Below the pieces are notes generated by a model. The model did not search any database and was not told where the DNA came from. It saw only the letters and a list, made by a program, of their open reading frames with translations. Below are positions 6,071-14,110 of a stretch of DNA of 18,200 nucleotides, one piece after another. Position 1 is the first letter of the stretch. Every line of letters starts with the position of its first letter. Source of the DNA: a bacterium (lineage in GTDB: Bacteria; Patescibacteriota; CPR2; UBA1875; JAJYID01); the NCBI GenBank assembly GCA_021823605.1, contig JAKANV010000007.1:1-18200 (forward strand), in the 5' to 3' direction. Made by a program: the position numbers and the translations under genes.

Positions 6071-7131
6071 CTCATAACCTCCCTAATCTTTGACTGAATC
6101 TCCTCTGGCATGACACCCATTGCCGGTTTGTAGAGACGATGGATTTCGGCTTCTAATAAACCGTATAATGTTTCTCTCACAATCCTACCGAACTGGCCGT
6201 TAGCAGACTCGGTAATCAGGATATCGGTAACACCTTCGGCCGCTTTCTGCAGTTCCTTGACCGGGAATGGCCGCATTGTTATTGGTCTAAACAGCTTTAC
6301 TGAAATGCCCTGCCTCTCTAGCTCATCCACCGCTGTTTTGGCTGAGTTCGCCACCACACCCCAAGCACAAACTAATATATGTGAATTTTTATCGCCTATC
6401 ACTTCCGCTTCAGCCACTTTTTCAGAAATACTGGCAAAATCGGCAAAGTCTTCAAGCAAATGATTATAGAGTTCGGGTTCTTGAGAGAAACAATTTCGTA
6501 TATTATTTGGTTGTTTCTTGGGATTCAAAAAAGCAGATTCTGTCGGCACAATATCGCTCTTCTTAAGAGGCCAGAGGTTCACTTCGCCATAGCTTTTAGC
6601 TAGGTAGCCGTCAGAAAGGATGAATGCCGGAAAGCGGTATTTCCAAGCGCTATTAAACGCTTTTATAGTCAGATCATATAGTTCCTGTAGATTTGAAGGC
6701 GCATATACTATCCTCATTCCTTCGCCATTTCCGCCCATTCGCGTCAGGTTAAGCTCTTGTTGAGAGTAAACTACTGTTCCTGTCGATGGACCACCGCGCT
6801 GGCCGACATATGTCACCGTCGGCATTCTCATAGCTTCTGCCATAGATAGCGGGTCTTGCATAAGAACATTGCCTACTCCAGCCGTGGCCGTCCACGCTTT
6901 TTTGCCCATAGAGACTCCGCCAACCATCACGAAACCGGCTGCAGGCTCATCCTCCGTCTGCAAAAATATCAATTTTTTATCTTTTTCAGCTTCCTTCGCC
7001 CATTCTGAAAGAATCTCTGTGGTTGGTGTGATTGGATAACCCGAAAACATCTCGGCACCAACAGTCAAGGCCGCCTTCACTACCACCTGATTCCCCGTCA
7101 TTAAAACACTTTTTACCTTAACTTGAGCCAC
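6067..7131 (-). CDS. korA: 2-oxoacid:ferredoxin oxidoreductase alpha subunit
   Basis: This 354-residue subunit supplies the pyrimidine-binding half of the thiamine site. GYPITPTTEI (residues 31-40), the acidic TEDEPAAGFV (59-68), and QRGGPSTGT (111-119) are family signatures seen in KorA/VorB proteins. The C-terminal third is the transketolase-like C domain found in stand-alone alpha subunits. The start is GTG at 7131 with AAGGAGG close upstream; an ATG two bases earlier is out of frame. Only nine bases separate it from the acyl-CoA synthetase stop, and it overlaps the beta-subunit gene by four bases. The product acyl-CoA is the substrate of the enzyme encoded just upstream, which supports a joint pathway. 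Confidence 0.92.
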   Translation of the reverse strand: MAQVKVKSVLMTGNQVVVKAALTVGAEMFSGYPITPTTEILSEWAKEAEKDKKLIFLQTEDEPAAGFVMVGGVSMGKKAWTATAGVGNVLMQDPLSMAEAMRMPTVTYVGQRGGPSTGTVVYSQQELNLTRMGGNGEGMRIVYAPSNLQELYDLTIKAFNSAWKYRFPAFILSDGYLAKSYGEVNLWPLKKSDIVPTESAFLNPKKQPNNIRNCFSQEPELYNHLLEDFADFASISEKVAEAEVIGDKNSHILVCAWGVVANSAKTAVDELERQGISVKLFRPITMRPFPVKELQKAAEGVTDILITESANGQFGRIVRETLYGLLEAEIHRLYKPAMGVMPEEIQSKIREVMR

Positions 7132-7140
7132 ATGCCCTCC

Positions 7141-9267
7141 TTATTTAACCAATTCTAGCACAGGCAGAGACTCTAAGTCCAAAATAATTTTTCCGTCCAA
7201 AGCGACGCATTTTTTGTCAGACGCTTTCAAAGGATTTATATCTATTTCTTTAATTTCGGGAAAATCGAGCATTAACCTGGAAAGGCCTACTATAGAATCA
7301 GCAATTTTGTTTAAATCACACTTAGGTTGGCCACGGTAGCCATGCAAAATCTTTGCCGATTTAATCTCATCGGTCATTTTTAGGGCTTCTGCATGAGAAA
7401 TTGGAGCTATCCTGTAGGCAAAATCTTTCAGAGCCTCTACATAGATACCTCCAATACCAAAAATAATGAGTGGTCCGAAGTTTGGATCCTTTTTTGCTCC
7501 CAAGAATATTTCAATTCCTCTATTTTCCTGTTTATAAATGTCCACTTTATCGGAGTTCTCTTGGAATTTTGCTTCTCGAACTCTATCTCTAATCGAAAAA
7601 TAGGCTTTTTGAAGTTCACTTTCATTTTTTATGCCAGTCACAACCCCGCCAATGTCCGTTTTGTGTAAGACATCAACCGCAGTTTTCATTACAACCGGAA
7701 AACCGATTTTTCCGCCGATATGTTTCAAGCCGTCTAAATCCAGCTCATAAGCCCTATCAACTGTACAGATTCCATATGAATCAAAGATATCAAAGGCGCT
7801 GATATCACCCTCAGTGATTGTCCTTAGCCGTTTTTCCACTGCTGGCTTAATTATTTGAGCAACTTTATTTTGATCATGTTCTTTCTCCTGAACATCTCTC
7901 TTCTTTTTTAGCGCGCTTTTTAGAAAGTCATAATATTCATACAAAACTTCCAGTGACCGGGCTGCTCTTTCGGGAAAATCATAAGAAGGAATTTCCTTTT
8001 CTTCTAACAACTGCTTACCAGCTTCCACTTTTTCTCCGCCTATAAAAGATACCGCGATAGGTTTCCCGTATTTTTTCGCTTCAATAATAATCTCAGCCGT
8101 CTTTTCTATTTCTGTCATTACCTGAGGCGTAAGTACCACCAACACCCCATCGACATTTTCATCCTGCAGAACCTCATTTAGAGCTATTTCGTATCTGTCA
8201 GCCCTTCCATCTCCCATAATATCAACCGGATTATGACAGCTTGCCTCGGCCGGTAAGTGTTCTTCTAGGACTTTCCTTGTTTTTTGACTAAATTCGGCCA
8301 ACTTTAAGCTGCTTTTGCCGATGTAATCTGCCATCATGACGGCAGGACCGCCGGCATTTGAAATAACGGCAACACGGTTACCCTTCATTTCAGGAGAAAA
8401 GGCAAATATCTTAGAATAATCAAAGAGATCTTCTAGACTGTCAGCTCTTATTGCGCCGCTTTGTTTAAGCGCTGTGTCTAAAACAACGTCAGAACCTGCG
8501 ATATTCCCAGTGTGAGAAGCAATGCTCTTTGCTCCTTCACTTGTTCTACCCGACTTTACTACAATCAAAGGTTTTTTTAGGGAAAGATGTCTCGCATTTG
8601 TCATAAACCTAATACCGTCATTCACACTTTCGAGATAACCGAGAACGATGTCTGTCTTTTCATCTTGAGATAGAAAATGCAAAATGTCATTTTCATCAAT
8701 ATCCATCTTATTTCCGAGCGAAATAAAACGGGAAAAGCCTATTTCATTTTTATTCGCCCAATCTAAAATAGCAGTACAAATGGCCCCGGATTGGGAAAAA
8801 AGCGATATATTCATCTTGGCCGGCATACTCTCGGCAAACGACGCATTCATCTTGGACCAGGAGTCTATTATCCCAAGACAGTTAGGGCCCAAAACTCTCA
8901 TGCCATACTTCTGGGAAGCTTCTTTGATATGTTCCTCAAGCTTTTTCCCTTGAACCCCAATTTCTGAAAAACCGGAGCTTATAATAATCGCTGAGGGAAC
9001 ATTTTTTCGCCCCAAATCATGAATAACTTCCAAAATAGCTGCTGCCGGAACTACAATAACTGCCAAATCAATCTCTCCATCTATCTCACACACATTTTTA
9101 TAGAGCTCCTTGGCACCTACTTTCCCGCCTTTTATATTCACGCCATATAACTTGCCCTTAAATCCATACTTTCTGATATTTTCATAAACCAAAAACCCAA
9201 GCTTCTTTTTATTATGCGAAGCTCCAATCACGGCAATTGATTTCGGCGCAAAGAAATTCTTAAGCAT
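7141..9267 (-). CDS. ADP-forming acetyl/acyl-CoA synthetase, fused alpha-beta
   Basis: This enzyme converts acyl-CoA + ADP + phosphate to the free acid + CoA + ATP, a substrate-level phosphorylation common in archaea and some anaerobic bacteria and protists. The alpha part has an N-terminal CoA-binding domain with SIAVIGASHNKKKLG (10-24) and ligase domains with the phosphorylated His252 in SIASHTGNIAGSD (248-260). After a charged linker (about 452-475) comes the beta part, an ATP-grasp domain with KTAVDVLHKTDIGGVVTG (528-545, His535), FGIGGIYVEAL (603-613) and EIDINPLKA (674-682). At 708 residues this is the single-chain form. It is six bases after the SH3b gene and nine before korA. No clear Shine-Dalgarno precedes its ATG, so it may rely on coupled translation. 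The acyl group (acetate or branched-chain acid) is not determined. Confidence 0.93.
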   Translation of the reverse strand: MLKNFFAPKSIAVIGASHNKKKLGFLVYENIRKYGFKGKLYGVNIKGGKVGAKELYKNVCEIDGEIDLAVIVVPAAAILEVIHDLGRKNVPSAIIISSGFSEIGVQGKKLEEHIKEASQKYGMRVLGPNCLGIIDSWSKMNASFAESMPAKMNISLFSQSGAICTAILDWANKNEIGFSRFISLGNKMDIDENDILHFLSQDEKTDIVLGYLESVNDGIRFMTNARHLSLKKPLIVVKSGRTSEGAKSIASHTGNIAGSDVVLDTALKQSGAIRADSLEDLFDYSKIFAFSPEMKGNRVAVISNAGGPAVMMADYIGKSSLKLAEFSQKTRKVLEEHLPAEASCHNPVDIMGDGRADRYEIALNEVLQDENVDGVLVVLTPQVMTEIEKTAEIIIEAKKYGKPIAVSFIGGEKVEAGKQLLEEKEIPSYDFPERAARSLEVLYEYYDFLKSALKKKRDVQEKEHDQNKVAQIIKPAVEKRLRTITEGDISAFDIFDSYGICTVDRAYELDLDGLKHIGGKIGFPVVMKTAVDVLHKTDIGGVVTGIKNESELQKAYFSIRDRVREAKFQENSDKVDIYKQENRGIEIFLGAKKDPNFGPLIIFGIGGIYVEALKDFAYRIAPISHAEALKMTDEIKSAKILHGYRGQPKCDLNKIADSIVGLSRLMLDFPEIKEIDINPLKASDKKCVALDGKIILDLESLPVLELVK

Positions 9268-9273
9268 GATTTT

Positions 9274-10098
9274 TTAGAGGAATGTGAATGTTCCCAAGAT
9301 ATTATTCAAGTCCTCTAAATACCCTCCGTTATCATAGAAGTCGTACAGGCTCCCGGCCCTTTCAAATTCTACGACGTTTATTTCTGTTGAAGTATCTGTA
9401 TTTATAAATGTATATTTAGTAGCATCTACTCCGCCAACCTTCAGGGGTTCTTTCTTGGCAGCTGGATCAGTCCTAAAGTTTCCTGCCGGTTTTTTACCCG
9501 AAGGATATACTTTTAGCTCTATCGGCACGAAATAGGTACCGGCAGGCGGATCCGCTGGAAGCTGATTATTTGAAATAGCCACCCTCACTGAGCCATCAAG
9601 TGTAGGATAGTTTTGCAAGTTCCAATCTTTAGCATACTTAAATGTATAGCCGCTGCCCTGAAAAGCTTGCCCATCACTATTTGCGGGGGGTGCTGTCTTA
9701 GGTGCGTCTGCCGAAATAGTATAGGTCTTTGAAACCCAGCCGTCTTTCCCGTTATACGAGATTTTGTACCAACCATCTATTTCCTCTTGCACCTCAACTT
9801 TGGTTTTATCTGGAATTTGGCCGACCTTGTCTGACTTTGCATCGTGATTTTTTCTGATATTTAAGGGTCCGCCCCCTGTATTTATTATGACACTGAGTTT
9901 CTTTGCCATCGGCTGGTCACCGGACTGTATTTTAATAGGGATTTTTTCTTTATTCCCCGGCACGACTTTCTTTAGATTATAAATACCAAACAGAACGATA
10001 ATAGAGAAAATAATACCCAAGACAAAAAGTATTTTCTTCTTTCCTGGGTCCATACCTCTTTTGAACTTTGTGTTTGTAGGAATCTTGGATAGTGCCAT
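9274..10098 (-). CDS. Membrane-anchored SH3b-domain protein of unknown function
   Basis: A 274-residue protein with a basic N-terminus (residues 1-22), one hydrophobic segment (about 23-41) and an extracytoplasmic remainder, so a type II membrane protein. A bacterial SH3 domain covers about 68-130, including GGPLNIRKNHDAKSDKVG and GWYKISYNGKDGWVSK; such domains usually bind peptidoglycan. A Pro/Ala-rich linker (about 130-148) leads to a second domain (148-274) beginning GSGYTFKYAKDWNLQNYP, whose shape recalls PsbP-like domains, but this is weak. There are no catalytic motifs. It is embedded in the metabolic cluster, two bases after the kinase gene and six before the synthetase, with AAGGG as ribosome-binding site. 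The sequence shows no reason for this placement. Confidence 0.8.
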   Translation of the reverse strand: MALSKIPTNTKFKRGMDPGKKKILFVLGIIFSIIVLFGIYNLKKVVPGNKEKIPIKIQSGDQPMAKKLSVIINTGGGPLNIRKNHDAKSDKVGQIPDKTKVEVQEEIDGWYKISYNGKDGWVSKTYTISADAPKTAPPANSDGQAFQGSGYTFKYAKDWNLQNYPTLDGSVRVAISNNQLPADPPAGTYFVPIELKVYPSGKKPAGNFRTDPAAKKEPLKVGGVDATKYTFINTDTSTEINVVEFERAGSLYDFYDNGGYLEDLNNILGTFTFL

Positions 10099-10100
10099 AT

Positions 10101-11090
10101 TTAAACCCTTTTTACACTTTTTAGTTTAGACTCTATCTCTTTTGCAGTCAAAAGCCCCTCTTGCGCACCGATATATTCGGTCACATGAGCTGCGTTTACA
10201 GCCGCTAGCTTCTGAGCCATCGGAATCTCCATACCTTTTATAATGCTGGCAAGAAATGTCGCACCAAAGGTGTCACCAGCACCGGTTGTGTCAATCACCA
10301 CAAAATCCTTTTTGAATGCCGGCTCAAAATTTATGAGCTGCGCATCACAATAGTAACTGCCCTTTGCACCTTCGGTAATAATAACCCTTTTCGGGCCCAA
10401 CTGCTGAACTTTATGTAAGAGTATTTTATTATCTTCTATTATTTCACAGGATTCCTCACTGCAGGCCAGCTCTTCAGCCTCTTCCCTGTTTAATATTAAA
10501 AGCTCAACACCGGCCAAAAGTGTTTTTAAGTGTTTACAGTTCCCTTTTAGCTGGGTTCCACCCGGATTTAAAGCAACTTTTATGTTACTTTTGACTGCAA
10601 ACTTCACCAGTTCCGGTAAAATAGTCGCAGATTCACCAGTCAAAGAAGTGATATAGAACCATTTTGTGTTTTGGAGATTTTCTTCCTCGGGCATCCTCAA
10701 GAAATTGTTTGCGCCCCTGTGCAAGAAGGCAACGTGGTCTTTCTTATCCATAACGATTAAAGAAAGTGCGGTGTGATTTTCTCTATCAATCGTAACTAGA
10801 GAAGCGTCAACACCAACTTCTTTTAATCTTTCAACTATAGAATGAGCACTTTCATCTTTACCGATATTAATGCACGCAGCAGTCTTTATATCTAGCTTCG
10901 CCATACTAACAGCTGTGTTAAAAGCGCCTCCGCCAAAGGAAAAATAAGCATTATCTGTAATGATTTTTTGGCCATATTTGAAGGCTAGCATCTTTTCCTG
11001 CTCATCTTCGGGGTCAGGAAATATCAACCCTTTTGAAGTCTTAAAAAAGACATCTCTAGTCGCTCCTCCGAATGTAATACAATCGTGCAT
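10101..11090 (-). CDS. PfkB/ribokinase-family carbohydrate kinase
   Basis: This 329-residue kinase transfers phosphate from ATP to a sugar or nucleoside hydroxyl. The N-terminal signature SFGGGAFNTAVSMAKL (51-66) and the C-terminal IDTTGAGDTFGATFLAS (266-282) are both present; Asp273 in GAGD is the expected catalytic base and the preceding glycines form the anion hole. RGANNFL and NPGGTQL are in the expected middle positions. The true substrate cannot be read from the sequence: ribokinase, adenosine kinase-like and phosphofructokinase-like members share these motifs. Its place directly after apgM, a glycolytic gene, makes a role in sugar-phosphate metabolism plausible. The spacing to apgM is 16 bases, with AGAGGG before the ATG. 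Confidence 0.88.
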   Translation of the reverse strand: MHDCITFGGATRDVFFKTSKGLIFPDPEDEQEKMLAFKYGQKIITDNAYFSFGGGAFNTAVSMAKLDIKTAACINIGKDESAHSIVERLKEVGVDASLVTIDRENHTALSLIVMDKKDHVAFLHRGANNFLRMPEEENLQNTKWFYITSLTGESATILPELVKFAVKSNIKVALNPGGTQLKGNCKHLKTLLAGVELLILNREEAEELACSEESCEIIEDNKILLHKVQQLGPKRVIITEGAKGSYYCDAQLINFEPAFKKDFVVIDTTGAGDTFGATFLASIIKGMEIPMAQKLAAVNAAHVTEYIGAQEGLLTAKEIESKLKSVKRV

Positions 11091-11106
11091 CTGCCCTCTT
11101 TCTAGT

Positions 11107-12336
11107 TTAATTACCCAACAATATTTTCATAAAATCTTTGCCGTAAATATGCCCCAAGCTGCCTTTACTGCATTCGCTTTCGCCAAATTTGATCACATCA
11201 TCCTTGCTTTTCTCTCTTGAAATCAGTACCGGCACCACATCATTTGAATGATCTTTTAGCTCACATGGCGTCGCATGGTCTCCTGTTACTGATATTACCA
11301 CATTTTTTAGCTTTAAGAGCGGAGAAAATTCCTTATCAATACGCTCGATAAATTCTTTTTTCATCTTTGGGTCACCGAAGTCCTCGGCGGCCATATCGGT
11401 ACCTTTAATATGGAGAAAAACAAAGTCATTTTTCTTCAAAGATTTCTGGACTGCCTTTATCTTAGCTTTAACATTTGTATCGAGTTTGCCCGTCGCTCCG
11501 CGCACATTAATAACCTTCATGCCCAAGTACGCTCCAATACCTTTGTAGAGTGGCGCTCCGGCAATACAAGCGCTTTTAAGCCCAAACTTATCTTTAAAGC
11601 TTTCGATATTCTTTATGTGACCACCGCCTCTAGTTAAGATAAAGTTTGCCGGCAACTTTCCCTTTTTAACTCTTTTCTTGTTTATTTTGTGTTCATTTAA
11701 GATTTCATACGTCAAATATTGATATCTCTCAAGTGCCCTGGCTACAGTTTTGCCTTCCTTTGAATCACCAAATGCCTTAGGATGAAGAACCCTTACTCCC
11801 AACTTATGCGGTCCGGCTTTGTGAGGATCAGTGTCAGAAACAGCGCTTTTACTTCTCTTTAGATAATTTTTGACGGAATTGCCACTTAAGATCAAAACTC
11901 CTCTATAAAGAAGTGATGGGTAGATTTTAAACTTAATCCCGTCAATTTCAACATCGCCAATCGTCTTGCATAGCTCTTTTACTGATTCGATAACTCCTGC
12001 ACGGGCATCAATAAGTTTTAGATCTTTATCAACGGTTCCGAAATCAACCCTGAAAGCAAGCTCATCAGACTTTAGCTTTAAGCCAATACCTAAAGCCTCA
12101 AGGACCCCACGACCAGGATAATCCTTAACAAAGTCATAACCCAAAACAGCCAAGTGAGCCTCTTCGCTGGTTGGATAAAGGTTTTTCGGCATCGCGTTCA
12201 TAACTCCGCAAGCACCTCCAGCCGCCAGCTTATCCATATTCGGAGTACTTGCCGCCTCAAGCGGTGTTTTACCATTAAATGCACCTATTGGCCTATCCCC
12301 CAAGCCATCTAATATAATAAGGAGTGTTTTTTGCAT
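11107..12336 (-). CDS. apgM: Archaeal-type 2,3-bisphosphoglycerate-independent phosphoglycerate mutase
   Basis: This enzyme interconverts 3- and 2-phosphoglycerate without a bisphosphoglycerate cofactor and belongs to the alkaline phosphatase superfamily. The 409-residue size and layout match the ApgM family found mainly in archaea and not the roughly 510-residue bacterial GpmI. Metal and active-site elements seen are ILDGLGDRP with Asp10, the Ser57 nucleophile in PTSEEAHLAVLGYD (55-68), SDTDPHK (167-173), and TGDHATPCELKDHSNDVVPV (351-370). The usual D-E-A-G-H-D motif reads GTDMAAED (312-319), so a histidine that normally binds metal is replaced by Glu318. It is the first gene of the long cluster ending at korD. 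Its ATG stands seven bases after a TACAAT, suggesting a leaderless mRNA. Confidence 0.92.
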   Translation of the reverse strand: MQKTLLIILDGLGDRPIGAFNGKTPLEAASTPNMDKLAAGGACGVMNAMPKNLYPTSEEAHLAVLGYDFVKDYPGRGVLEALGIGLKLKSDELAFRVDFGTVDKDLKLIDARAGVIESVKELCKTIGDVEIDGIKFKIYPSLLYRGVLILSGNSVKNYLKRSKSAVSDTDPHKAGPHKLGVRVLHPKAFGDSKEGKTVARALERYQYLTYEILNEHKINKKRVKKGKLPANFILTRGGGHIKNIESFKDKFGLKSACIAGAPLYKGIGAYLGMKVINVRGATGKLDTNVKAKIKAVQKSLKKNDFVFLHIKGTDMAAEDFGDPKMKKEFIERIDKEFSPLLKLKNVVISVTGDHATPCELKDHSNDVVPVLISREKSKDDVIKFGESECSKGSLGHIYGKDFMKILLGN

Positions 12337-12342
12337 ACTTCT

Positions 12343-12370
12343 ATTGTATCAAAACAAGCATCAAATTATA
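12343..12370 (-). promoter_or_regulatory. Candidate promoter region of the apgM-kor cluster
   Basis: Two -10-like boxes precede apgM on the minus strand: TATAAT (12365-12370) and TACAAT (12343-12348). From the second, initiation at the usual distance would fall on the A of the apgM ATG; from the first, the leader would be about 22 bases with only a weak AGAAG ribosome-binding site. Neither has a convincing -35 hexamer, partly because a terminator occupies the space upstream. Confidence 0.45.
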
Positions 12371-12378
12371 ACCAAAAT

Positions 12379-12408
12379 AAAAGGAATCCACATAGAAGGA
12401 CTCCTTTT
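12379..12408 (-). terminator. Intrinsic terminator after the PLDc_N-like gene
   Basis: An 11-bp stem with one G-U pair (AAAAGGAGTCC with GGATTCCTTTT on the minus strand) encloses an 8-base loop at 12390-12397 and runs into TTTTATTTT. It begins 12 bases after the stop of the small membrane protein gene and separates the ppsA-eno unit from the apgM unit. Confidence 0.85.
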
Positions 12409-12420
12409 ATAATTTCTATA

Positions 12421-12777
12421 CTATTGTGCAGACGTATCTGTGCCAGAATCCTGTTTTGGAGCGCTTGTTCCGCCAGCTTTTTTCTTTACTGTAAAGAAGT
12501 AGACCAAAGCTACGATCCATCCAAAACCAATAAGCAGACCTACTATCAAAAGTATAAGCCACATATTTTTGTTGTTGTTTGGAAAGTCAGCTTCCTTCCT
12601 AGTAGCACAGTCAATAGCCATCCAAAGGTTGAAAACCCAAAGAGCTAGACCAATTACCAAAAATACTAGGAAGAAAATTCCCATGCCTGCAATAATACCA
12701 GTTGCAGCAGCTGTATCTCCTGTGGTAGTAACTGTGTTTGAAAAATCATCAGTTGCTTGTGCAAGTAATGCTAACAT
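12421..12777 (-). CDS. Small two-helix membrane protein, PLDc_N-like
   Basis: A 118-residue integral membrane protein of unknown function. Two hydrophobic helices (about 27-50 and 72-95) flank a short polar loop with LWMAIDCATRKEADFPNNNK (51-70). The pattern of a helix, an Asp-Cys-x-x-Arg-like loop, a Trp-initiated second helix and a lysine cluster resembles the phospholipase D nuclease N-terminal segment (PLDc_N), a membrane module often found alone. The N-terminal 26 residues are weakly hydrophobic then Thr/Ala-rich; the C-terminus is Ser/Thr/Gly-rich. The ribosome-binding site AGGAAGGAGGTGA is near perfect, so the protein is probably abundant. It ends the ppsA-eno unit, 76 bases after enolase, and is followed by a strong terminator. 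Confidence 0.8.
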   Translation of the reverse strand: MLALLAQATDDFSNTVTTTGDTAAATGIIAGMGIFFLVFLVIGLALWVFNLWMAIDCATRKEADFPNNNKNMWLILLIVGLLIGFGWIVALVYFFTVKKKAGGTSAPKQDSGTDTSAQ

Positions 12778-12825
12778 ATTTTTTCACCTCCTTCCTATTT
12801 TTTTCAATTCATAACCGTTTTCTAT

Positions 12826-12831
12826 AGTATA
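12826..12831 (-). promoter_or_regulatory. Possible internal -10 box before the PLDc_N-like gene
   Basis: TATACT in an AT-rich stretch between enolase and the small membrane protein gene would give a leader of about 43 bases containing the strong ribosome-binding site. No good -35 was found at 16-18 bp, so this is weak. Confidence 0.3.
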
Positions 12832-12853
12832 TAATTAAATTTAAAGAAAAACA

Positions 12854-14110
12854 TTATTTTTTTACTTTTTGTAAAACCTCGGCTATTTCAATCAATCTGT
12901 TATACTTAGCCACCCTCTCTCCTCGAACTGGTGCTCCCGCTTTAATATATTTGGTTCCGGCAGCTACAGCAAGATCGGCAATAAACGTATCATTCGTTTC
13001 GCCACTTCTGTGAGATACAATCGGCTCCCAACCGGCAAACTTGGTTAGCTTTATGGCTTCAATTGTTTCGGTTACCGTACCTATCTGATTTGGTTTTATT
13101 AACACCGCATTAGCTGATTTTTTATCAATGCCACTTCTAATCCTTTCAACATTTGTGACAAACAGGTCATCACCGACAAGCATCGCTTTTTTACCTAGCC
13201 GTTCAGACAAACTTTGCCAACCTTCCCAATCATCCTGAGCCATACCATCCTCAATAGAAAACAATGGATAGTTTTGCGCCAAATCCTCTAGATATGCCAC
13301 CATTTGGATGGAAGAAAGCGCAATATTTTCGCTTTTTAGGAGATACTTCCCACTTTCACTGTCATAAATCTCACTTGCTGCTATGTCGAGAGCTATATGC
13401 ACCTCTTTTCCCGTCAAACCCGCTTCATTTATAGCTCTTGTAATCAAGTCAAGGCCTTCTCTATTTGAAGTGAGACTGGGGCCAAATGCTCCCTCAAATC
13501 CGATATTCGTATCTTTGCCATTATCCTCTAGAATTTTTTCCAAATTATGATACACAAGCTCAATGTTACTGAGATTCTTCTTTATGTCATCTTCATCCAC
13601 GGCAATCATATATTCCTGAATGTCAGCATTGCTGTCAGAGTGCTTTCCACCCTCTATTACCACTGACATCGGTTTTGGTAAGCTAAAAATTTTTAATCCA
13701 TAAACGTTTCCTATTGTCTCAAAGAGCTCTGCTTTTGAAGCCAGTGAATTTGCTCTGATAGCCGCTATTGAAACGGCTAATATTGCATTCGCTCCTAGGT
13801 TTCCTTTGTTCGTTGTCCCGTCGAGTTCAATCATTGTCTCGTCGATTTTTGATTGCTCGGCGATGTCCATTCCTTTTAGCTTGGGGGCAATGATTTTTTC
13901 GATATTTTCACAAGCCTTTAAAGTGCCCTTTCCCGAAAAACGATTGTCATCACCATCTCTTAGTTCAAGCGCTTCGTGTGTTCCTGTAGACGCTCCACTT
14001 GGAACAGATGCGTTCGCCTTTACTCCATTTTCAAGCTCAATTTCTGCATAAACCGTCGGTGTCCCGCGAGAGTCCAGTATTTCTTTTGCTGTTATATTTT
14101 TGATTTTCAT
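12854..14110 (-). CDS. eno: Enolase (phosphopyruvate hydratase)
   Basis: This enzyme interconverts 2-phosphoglycerate and PEP. The 418-residue chain has the N-terminal EILDSRGTPTV (10-20) and SGASTGTHEA (38-47), metal ligands Asp242 (ALDIAASE), Glu287 (SIEDGM) and Asp314 (VGDDLF), the base Lys339 (LIKPNQIGT), VSHRSGETNDTFIADLAVA (365-383) and Lys390 with AGAPVRGERVAKYN. Glu206, the acid/base, is kept, but its loop reads GFEGAFGP where GDEGGFAP is usual, and IEGGKHSDSN (152-161) replaces the common INGGxHADNN. The protein should still be active. It is slightly shorter than the usual 425-435. The ATG overlaps the zinc-ribbon gene by four bases, with AGGAG about 13 bases upstream. Confidence 0.95.
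   Translation of the reverse strand: MKIKNITAKEILDSRGTPTVYAEIELENGVKANASVPSGASTGTHEALELRDGDDNRFSGKGTLKACENIEKIIAPKLKGMDIAEQSKIDETMIELDGTTNKGNLGANAILAVSIAAIRANSLASKAELFETIGNVYGLKIFSLPKPMSVVIEGGKHSDSNADIQEYMIAVDEDDIKKNLSNIELVYHNLEKILEDNGKDTNIGFEGAFGPSLTSNREGLDLITRAINEAGLTGKEVHIALDIAASEIYDSESGKYLLKSENIALSSIQMVAYLEDLAQNYPLFSIEDGMAQDDWEGWQSLSERLGKKAMLVGDDLFVTNVERIRSGIDKKSANAVLIKPNQIGTVTETIEAIKLTKFAGWEPIVSHRSGETNDTFIADLAVAAGTKYIKAGAPVRGERVAKYNRLIEIAEVLQKVKK

Noticed and set aside
12331..12648. 105-codon plus-strand frame spanning the terminator and the small membrane protein gene
   Set aside because: It crosses an intrinsic terminator and the apgM promoter region and is antisense to a gene with a near-perfect ribosome-binding site.
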